DNA of 26,614 bases, taken from the NCBI GenBank assembly GCA_905210085.1, contig CAJLVJ010000024.1:1-26614 (forward strand). The letters are read 5' to 3'. Numbering within the stretch: the stretch's first letter is position 1; every line of letters starts with the position of its first letter. This stretch comes from an uncultured Collinsella sp. (GTDB lineage: Bacteria > Actinomycetota > Coriobacteriia > Coriobacteriales > Coriobacteriaceae). Below, piece after piece: positions 21,604 to 26,614 of the stretch. The position numbers and the translations under genes were made by a program. The notes under the pieces were generated by a model that saw only the letters and a program-made list of their open reading frames with translations, searched no databases and was not told where the DNA came from.

Positions 21604-22854
21604 ATGGCAAACGAGATTTGGACCATCAAGCGTTGTCTCGAGTGGACCAAGGAGTACCTGGCCGAGCGCGGCGAGGAGCACCCCCGTCTTTCTGCTGAGT
21701 GGCTGCTCTGCGCTGCCACGGGCTTGGCACGCATCGACTTATATATGCGCATGGACGAGATGCTCGACGCGGCCCAGCTCGAGACCATGCACGCGGCGGT
21801 CGTCCGCCGCGCCAAAGGCGAGCCGCTACAATACATCACGGGCAGCACGCAGTTTCGCATGATCGACGTCGCGTGCGCCCCCGGTGTGCTCATTCCGCGC
21901 CCCGAGACCGAGATGCTCGTCGAGGAAGTCCTCAATTATCTGGATGCCGAGGTGCTGAGCCCCGAGGCTGCTGCCCGTCAGCGTGTTGAGCTGCCTTGGA
22001 ACGATGAGGTCGAGGAGGCACGCAAGGCCGAGGCCGCGCTGGCAGACGAACGGGCGACCGCCGAGCGCCGTGCCGCTAACCTGACAGCTGCCGATGAGGC
22101 GGCGCTAGGCGGCGACGTACTGGGCAGCCGTGCCTATGCCGAGGAACTGGCCGACCGCGAGGCCGAGGAAGCCGCCGCGCAGGCAGCAGAAGCCGAAGCC
22201 GCGGAAGCCGCCGAGTCCGAGCTCGACGAATTCGGCATCGCCATCGAGGGTGCCGACCAGGAGACGGCTTCAGCTCAGGATGCCGCTTCGCCTGCCCCAG
22301 CCGAGCCCCGCATCGCCCGCGTTCTCGAGGTCGGCTGCGGCACGGGTTGCATCTCGCTCTCCCTTGCCTGGGAGCGCCGCGGCCACGTTACCTGCACCGC
22401 CACCGATATCGAGCCGCGCGCTATCGATCTGGCCACCAAAAACCGCGACGCGCTCGGTCTCACATCCGATGAGGTCGCCTTTAGCCTCACGAACCTGGTG
22501 AGTTCCATTCCCCGCGAGGAGTGGGGCACCTTCGACGTGCTTGTCTCCAACCCACCTTACATCCCGACCGGCGTCATGCGCTCGCTGCCGCACGAGGTCA
22601 AGGACTTTGAGCCCGACCTGGCGCTCGAGGGCGGCGCCGACGGCCTCGATATCTTCCGCCGCCTGCTCAATGCGGCGCCTTACATGCTGCGCGCCGGTGG
22701 CCTGTTTGCCTGCGAGCTCTACGAGGGTGCCCTCGATGCCGCGGCCGAGCTCTGTCGCCAGGCAGGCCTTTCGGACGTGCGTATCGTCCACGACCTCACC
22801 GATCGCCCCCGCATCGTTCGAGCCATCGTCACCGAGCCCAAGCAGCGCCAGTAA
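21604..22854 (+). CDS. prmC: Peptide chain release factor N5-glutamine methyltransferase with long insertion
   Basis: The 416-residue enzyme transfers a methyl group from S-adenosylmethionine to the Gln of the GGQ motif of release factors. The N-terminal helical domain spans about 1-95 (GEPLQYITGSTQF at 72-84, LIPRPETE at 96-103). The Rossmann domain has LEVGCGTG (241-248) for AdoMet and the catalytic NPPY at 316-319. Usual length is about 280. Here roughly 120 residues (about 114-236), rich in Ala and Glu and probably helical or disordered, separate the two domains. GAGGGGAGGAA just upstream fixes the start. It follows prfA, its substrate's gene, although separated by a terminator. Confidence 0.93.
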   Translation: MANEIWTIKRCLEWTKEYLAERGEEHPRLSAEWLLCAATGLARIDLYMRMDEMLDAAQLETMHAAVVRRAKGEPLQYITGSTQFRMIDVACAPGVLIPRPETEMLVEEVLNYLDAEVLSPEAAARQRVELPWNDEVEEARKAEAALADERATAERRAANLTAADEAALGGDVLGSRAYAEELADREAEEAAAQAAEAEAAEAAESELDEFGIAIEGADQETASAQDAASPAPAEPRIARVLEVGCGTGCISLSLAWERRGHVTCTATDIEPRAIDLATKNRDALGLTSDEVAFSLTNLVSSIPREEWGTFDVLVSNPPYIPTGVMRSLPHEVKDFEPDLALEGGADGLDIFRRLLNAAPYMLRAGGLFACELYEGALDAAAELCRQAGLSDVRIVHDLTDRPRIVRAIVTEPKQRQ

Positions 22855-22868
22855 TATTTATTAACTGG

Positions 22869-22898
22869 TTAACAAAAATTATAAAGTAGTTTATAATT
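22869..22898 (+). promoter_or_regulatory. Promoter and palindromic operator of the hicAB-like pair
   Basis: TTAACA (22869-22874) and TATAAT (22892-22897), 17 bp apart, form a near-consensus sigma-70-type promoter, the clearest in the window. A perfect 9-bp inverted repeat AATTATAAA (22877-22885) and TTTATAATT (22890-22898) overlaps the -10 box, and TTAAC/GTTAA (22861-22872) overlaps the -35. This layout fits autorepression by the antitoxin (inference from HicAB systems). Confidence 0.75.
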
Positions 22899-22921
22899 AG
22901 GACGGCTGAAAGAGGTCGGCC

Positions 22922-23107
22922 ATGCAACCTCCTACCTTTCGGGAAATCATTGCCCTACTCAAGCACGATGGATTCGTGAAGGTCGCGCAAGTCGGTAACC
23001 ATGCTAAGTATGTTTCTGGTGACCGCGTTGTCACCGTGAACGGCTCTGGTGGTGATCGACCAAAGAAGGGCACGTGGGCAAGTATTCGTCGCCAAGCTGG
23101 ATGGTAG
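22922..23107 (+). CDS. hicA: HicA-type mRNA interferase toxin
   Basis: This 61-residue protein has the double-stranded-RNA-binding-like fold of HicA toxins, which cut mRNA when free of antitoxin. The pattern REIIALLKHDGF, then GNHAKY with the catalytic His27, then VTVNG and KKGTWASIRRQAG, matches the family along its whole length. AGAGG lies shortly before ATG. The antitoxin gene begins 11 bp downstream. It is driven by the promoter at 22869-22898. It lies between the translation genes prmC and tsaC. Confidence 0.88.
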   Translation: MQPPTFREIIALLKHDGFVKVAQVGNHAKYVSGDRVVTVNGSGGDRPKKGTWASIRRQAGW

Positions 23108-23118
23108 TTGGAGGCAAA

Positions 23119-23565
23119 ATGAGGCAGCGATTTACCTATGACTGCGTTCTCATAAAGGAAGACGACGGTTACTGCGCCAGCTTCCCGCAGATTCCCGGCG
23201 CCTTTGCCGATGGCGATACGCGCGAAGAAGCGATTGCCCATGCCGCTGAGGCGCTGATGGCGTTTTTGGCCGACGACCTCAACAACGGTTTGATTCCGGC
23301 AGGGTACGAACGCTCGGCCGAGGTCGTGGCCCTTTCAGTCGAAATCGACCACGAGGACGCTCGGGAAGCGGCGTGCCGAACATTTAAAGACGCAGCGCTG
23401 GACCTCAAAGTCTCCGCTCCGCGGATTACCGCGCTGGTCAAAGCCGGAAAACTCGATGTTGAACTCGTCGATGGCCGTCGGATGATAACGATAGACAGCA
23501 TCGAGCGCTACGCCGCCCAAAGACGCCACGCCGGCAGGCCAAAGAAGTTCGTCGCGGTCCAATAA
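23119..23565 (+). CDS. hicB: HicB-type antitoxin with C-terminal DNA-binding region
   Basis: The 148-residue partner neutralises HicA and represses the operon. Residues 1-75 form the degenerate RNase-H-like HicB domain: YDCVLIKEDDGYCASFPQIPGAFADGDTREEA is typical. The C-terminal part, about 92-137, reads VSAPRITALVKAGKLDVE, then RRMITIDSIERYA, which looks like an excisionase/MerR-like winged HTH and not the ribbon-helix-helix or HTH_3 domains usual in HicB. GGAGG at 23110-23114 supports ATG 23119. Toxin first, antitoxin second is the common HicAB order. Confidence 0.85.
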   Translation: MRQRFTYDCVLIKEDDGYCASFPQIPGAFADGDTREEAIAHAAEALMAFLADDLNNGLIPAGYERSAEVVALSVEIDHEDAREAACRTFKDAALDLKVSAPRITALVKAGKLDVELVDGRRMITIDSIERYAAQRRHAGRPKKFVAVQ

Positions 23566-23650
23566 CCCCCTCACTTTCACCGACTACTAGAGCCGCTCAC
23601 CAAACCAACATGCGCTCTGGGCAAATAGGCTGAATGTTTCGTGCGAGAAT

Positions 23651-23689
23651 GCCCCTCAGTAAACAAACTTTTACCAGAGCGTAAGGGGC
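23651..23689 (+). promoter_or_regulatory. Leader hairpin that can cover the tsaC ribosome-binding site
   Basis: GCCCCT (23651-23656) pairs with AGGGGC (23684-23689), which contains the AAGGGG (23683-23688) ribosome-binding sequence of tsaC; an inner stem GTAAA/TTTAC (23659-23663 with 23670-23674) adds stability. This could hold back translation until melted. It could also be chance in GC-rich DNA. Confidence 0.35.
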
Positions 23690-23699
23690 TGGCATACAC

Positions 23700-24443
23700 A
23701 TGCAGACGGTCTATCGGGTATACGAGGGAGCGCGCGAGCCGCATCGGCTTGCAGTCGAGCGCACGGCCGAGCTACTCGGTCGCGGCGGCCTGGCGCTTAT
23801 TCCAACCGAGACGGTCTACGGTGTCGCCGTGGCGGTCAACGCCTTCTCGGATGCCGTTCCACAAGATACAAGTGAGCCTCTGCCGTGGCCGCGCGATCCG
23901 CAGGCCACCGTCAACGGCGCCGCGGTCCCCGCACTCGGCACCGGCTATCGTCGTATCTTTACCCTCAAGCAGCGCGAGCTCACCCAAACGGTTGCCTGGC
24001 TGGTCGATGATGCCGAGGCACTCGACCGCTATGGCGTGGATATCCCTAATGAGGCCCGCGTGCTCGCCCGACGATGCTGGCCGGGCGCCCTGACTATCGT
24101 GGTCAAGGCGGCCCCCTGCGTGCCGACCTTTATGCGCGCCGCCGACGACACGGTGGCACTTCGCGCTTCGGCCTCGCCCGTGGTGCAAGCGCTCATCCGC
24201 GCCTGCGGCAGCCCTCTTGCCTGCACGAGCGCCAACACGCATGGCGCGCCCGCGCCGGCAAGTTTTGTCACGGTGGAGGAGCGCATCCTGGAGGGGGTCG
24301 ATGTTGCCGTCGACGCCGGCGAGACCCCGTGTCGCGACGCCTCGACCATCGTGTCGTTCCAGCACGGCGGGCTCCAGATCCTGCGCCAAGGCGCACTTCC
24401 CGCATCAGAGATCGAACGGGTCCTGTCCGACCCGATGCAATAG
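23700..24443 (+). CDS. tsaC: L-threonylcarbamoyladenylate synthase (Sua5/YciO/YrdC family)
   Basis: The 247-residue enzyme makes threonylcarbamoyl-AMP from threonine, bicarbonate and ATP, the first step of the t6A37 modification of ANN-reading tRNAs. Motifs: IPTETVYG (34-41), FTLKQR (87-92, the K-x-R site), RCWPGALTIVVK, TSANTHGAPAP and ASTIV near the end. The Sua5 C-terminal domain is absent, so it is the short TsaC form. About 38 extra residues (47-84) lie between the first two motifs, where relatives have under ten. The ribosome-binding site is rather far (about 11 bp) from ATG. It is followed 13 bp later by glpK. Confidence 0.9.
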   Translation: MQTVYRVYEGAREPHRLAVERTAELLGRGGLALIPTETVYGVAVAVNAFSDAVPQDTSEPLPWPRDPQATVNGAAVPALGTGYRRIFTLKQRELTQTVAWLVDDAEALDRYGVDIPNEARVLARRCWPGALTIVVKAAPCVPTFMRAADDTVALRASASPVVQALIRACGSPLACTSANTHGAPAPASFVTVEERILEGVDVAVDAGETPCRDASTIVSFQHGGLQILRQGALPASEIERVLSDPMQ

Positions 24444-24456
24444 AAAGGTGTAAGCG

Positions 24457-25998
24457 ATGTCGTTGAATCTGGGCAGCCTGGGCATGGAAGATGCCTCGTT
24501 TAACTTTGGCGGTTCCTACATCATGGCGCTCGACTGCGGCACCACCTCGGTACTTGCGACCATCGTCGACGAGTACGGCTGCATCGTCGCGCAGGCACGT
24601 CGTAGCGTCAAAACCAGCTTCCCGCGTCCCGGTTGGATAGAGCAAGACCCCATGGAGGTGCTTGCCAGCCAGATCGGCGTGATGATGGAGGTCCAGTTTA
24701 AGAGCGGCATCCATTCTGACCGCATCGCCGCCATCGGTATCTCCAACCAGCGCGAGACCACGGTGGTGTGGGACCGCATAAGCGGCCAACCCATCTATAA
24801 CGCCATCGTGTGGCAATGCCGTCGCACCGCACCTCTGATCGACGAGCTGGTCGAGCGGGGCGCAGAAGAGCTGGTGCGCTCCCGCACGGGACTCACGCTC
24901 GATCCGTATTTCTCGGCTTCCAAGGTGCAGTGGATCCTCGACAACGTCGACGGTGCGCGTGAGAGCGCGGCGGCGGGCGACCTCATGTTCGGTACCATCG
25001 ACACCTGGCTCATCTACAACCTCACCGGCAGTCAGGTCTTTGCCACCGACTACACCAATGCCAGCCGCACGGCGCTCTTTAATATCCATACGCTCGATTG
25101 GGATGACGACCTGCTGGCGCTCTTTGACGTTCCACGTTCCATGATGCCCGAGGTTCGTTGGAGCTCGGGCGACTACGGCCGCGTCGCGAGCGACATCATG
25201 ACCAACATGCCGCCCATCATGGGCGTGGCGGGCGATCAGCAGGCGTCGCTGTTCGGCCACTGCTGCTTCCATCCCGGCCAGACCAAAAACACCTATGGCA
25301 CGGGTTGCTTTATGCTCATGAACACCGGCGACGAGGTCGTCGAATCCAAGAACGGTCTGGTCTCCACGATCGGTATCGCCGCGGACGGCAAGATCAGCTA
25401 TGCGCTCGAGGGTTCTATCTTTGCCGCCGGCTCAACCATGAACTGGCTGCGCAACAACATGGGCATCATCTCGAGCGTGAGCGAGTCGGCACAACTCGCC
25501 GCTTCGATTAGCGACAACGAGGGCTGCTACTTCGTTCCCGCCTTTGCGGGTTTGGGTGCTCCCTGGTGGGACCCGCATGCCCGCGGTATCGTGTGCGGTC
25601 TGACCGGCGCCTCGAGCCGTGCGACCATCGTACGTGCCGCCTGCGAATCCATGGCATATCAGAGCTACGACGTGCTGCGCGCCATGGAGCAGGACGTGGG
25701 GCTTTCGATTGAGCGCCTGTCTGTCGATGGCGGTGCCTCGCGCAACGAGTTCATCATGCAATTCCAGGCTGACCTGCTGGATATCCCCGTGCTGCAATGC
25801 GAGACGGTGGAGACCACGGCAATCGGTGCCGCGTACTTGGCGGGTCTTGCCGTCGGCTATTGGGAAGACCTTGAAGAGCTGGAGCAAAATGCCCAGATCG
25901 TTAGGACCTTCCTTCCCCATATGTCCGCCGAGCGTCGCGAGCAAAACCTTGCGGGCTGGCGTGATGCAGTCAAGCGCTCGCTCAGTACCGCACAGTAG
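24457..25998 (+). CDS. glpK: Glycerol kinase
   Basis: The 513-residue FGGY-family kinase phosphorylates glycerol to sn-glycerol 3-phosphate with ATP in the cytosol. Substrate and catalytic signatures are present: DCGTTS with Asp26 (phosphate-1), SNQRETTVVW with Arg99 and Glu100, DYTNASRT, GVAGDQQASLFG with Asp260 and Gln261, and YGTGCFMLMNTG. It has an N-terminal extension of about 20 residues before the first strand, and Cys27 replaces the usual Gln of DQGTTS. GAAAGGTG precedes the ATG. No glpF or glpD gene is nearby. The 13-bp gap to tsaC suggests co-transcription. Confidence 0.95.
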   Translation: MSLNLGSLGMEDASFNFGGSYIMALDCGTTSVLATIVDEYGCIVAQARRSVKTSFPRPGWIEQDPMEVLASQIGVMMEVQFKSGIHSDRIAAIGISNQRETTVVWDRISGQPIYNAIVWQCRRTAPLIDELVERGAEELVRSRTGLTLDPYFSASKVQWILDNVDGARESAAAGDLMFGTIDTWLIYNLTGSQVFATDYTNASRTALFNIHTLDWDDDLLALFDVPRSMMPEVRWSSGDYGRVASDIMTNMPPIMGVAGDQQASLFGHCCFHPGQTKNTYGTGCFMLMNTGDEVVESKNGLVSTIGIAADGKISYALEGSIFAAGSTMNWLRNNMGIISSVSESAQLAASISDNEGCYFVPAFAGLGAPWWDPHARGIVCGLTGASSRATIVRAACESMAYQSYDVLRAMEQDVGLSIERLSVDGGASRNEFIMQFQADLLDIPVLQCETVETTAIGAAYLAGLAVGYWEDLEELEQNAQIVRTFLPHMSAERREQNLAGWRDAVKRSLSTAQ

Positions 25999-26090
25999 GG
26001 CTGCGATGGGCTGCTCGATACAACAAACCGCTAAACTTATGCATGGCGTGCGGCGGCAACATTGCTGCGCGCCTTGTCAGCAAGGCCGTT

Positions 26091-26102
26091 TTGCGGCCGC
26101 AA
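26091..26102 (+). promoter_or_regulatory. TTGCGGCCGCAA palindrome in the upp leader
   Basis: A perfect 12-bp palindrome 19 bp before the upp start. It overlaps a GGCCG/CGGCC hairpin (26084-26098), which in turn competes with CCTTG/CAAGG (26072-26085). Alternative pairings could affect upp expression, but no known riboswitch or PyrR site is recognised. Confidence 0.3.
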
Positions 26103-26121
26103 CGAAAGGGGCAATCAACCC

Positions 26122-26614
26122 ATGACCGTCACCTACGATGCGTCCCGTGTGACGCTTGTCGATCATCCGCTCGTCCAGCACAAGCTGTCGATCCTGCGCG
26201 ACAAAAACACCGGCACCAACCAGTTCCGCCAGCTTGTGCGCGAGCTCGCACTTTTTGACGGCTACGAGGCCATGCGCGACCTGCCCATGGAAGACGTCGA
26301 AGTCGAGACCCCCATCACCACCGCAACGTTTAAGCAGCTTGCCGGCAAGAAACTCGCCATCGTGCCCATCCTGCGTGCGGGCCTTGGCATGGTCGACGGC
26401 ATCCTCGACCTGGTGCCCTCCGCTCGCGTGGGCCACATCGGTATGGAACGCGACGAGGTCACCCACGAGCCGCATGAGTATTACTGCAAGATGCCTAAGG
26501 ATATCGACCAGCGCATCTGCCTGGTTGTCGACCCCATGCTCGCCACGGGCGGTTCGGCTGAGATGGCCATCAGCTACCTGCGCGAGCGCGGTGTCAAGGA
26601 TATCCGCATGCTGT
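26122..26614 (+). CDS. upp: Uracil phosphoribosyltransferase (3' end beyond window)
   Basis: The first 164 residues are present. The enzyme converts uracil and PRPP to UMP in pyrimidine salvage. Start-proximal VDHPLVQHKLSILRDKNTGT and FRQLVRELALF are characteristic, as are PILRAGLGMVDG and the PRPP-binding loop VVDPMLATGGSA. GAAAGGGG lies before the ATG. The usual length is about 210 residues, so some 45 are missing past 26614. It follows glpK after 123 bp. Confidence 0.96.
   Translation, partial: MTVTYDASRVTLVDHPLVQHKLSILRDKNTGTNQFRQLVRELALFDGYEAMRDLPMEDVEVETPITTATFKQLAGKKLAIVPILRAGLGMVDGILDLVPSARVGHIGMERDEVTHEPHEYYCKMPKDIDQRICLVVDPMLATGGSAEMAISYLRERGVKDIRML

Noticed and set aside
21304..21681. 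Minus-strand ORF between prfA and prmC
   Set aside because: It overlaps the start of prmC, has no ribosome-binding site at its candidate ATGs, and no recognisable motif; more likely non-coding intergenic sequence.

Overview
The window looks like chromosomal DNA of a high-GC Gram-positive gut bacterium of the Coriobacteriia, most likely Collinsella or a close relative. This is inferred from the GC-rich codon use, the LPXTG-type giant adhesin, the Tat-lipoprotein solute-binding protein and the many short palindromic intergenic repeats built on GTGACAAAGGGAC. No rRNA gene is present to confirm it, and I recognised no tRNA gene or CRISPR array.

Left part (1-7.3 kb): a pyridoxal/pyridoxamine-kinase-like gene overlaps a small Cys-rich TIGR04076-type gene. 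Next comes an AAA/DUF4143 ATPase preceded by three direct repeats spaced exactly 33 bp. A minus-strand pair follows (MFS exporter, then low-molecular-weight protein tyrosine phosphatase), convergent with the ATPase across a long hairpin. Then come an unrecognised single-pass membrane protein and a LacX-type aldose-1-epimerase-like protein. Nearly every gap holds a palindromic repeat.

Middle (7.3-11.7 kb): a polar amino-acid ABC importer (Tat/lipoprotein binding protein, permease, ATPase) is followed by an M20-family peptidase. An ArgR-like palindrome lies upstream. Together they suggest coordinated uptake and hydrolysis of amino acids and peptides.

Accessory island (about 11.75-19.68 kb): a single giant cell-wall-anchored adhesin of about 2,375 residues carries a fibro-slime-type head, SpaA/Cna-B-like domains, eleven tandem pilin isopeptide-type repeats and an LPYTG anchor. 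It has a complex leader and a decayed transposase fragment on its right. The island is bordered by the two halves of one palindromic repeat and by a short direct repeat (ACTGA), so an empty site can be reconstructed on paper.

Right part (19.9-26.6 kb): prfA (RF1) and prmC (the methyltransferase acting on the RF GGQ motif) are separated by a repeat-rich gap. A HicAB-type toxin-antitoxin pair follows, then tsaC (tRNA t6A synthesis), glpK (glycerol kinase) and the start of upp (uracil phosphoribosyltransferase, cut by the window end). prfA, prmC and tsaC form a translation-related group into which the HicAB pair appears to be inserted. PrmC and TsaC both carry unusual internal insertions.
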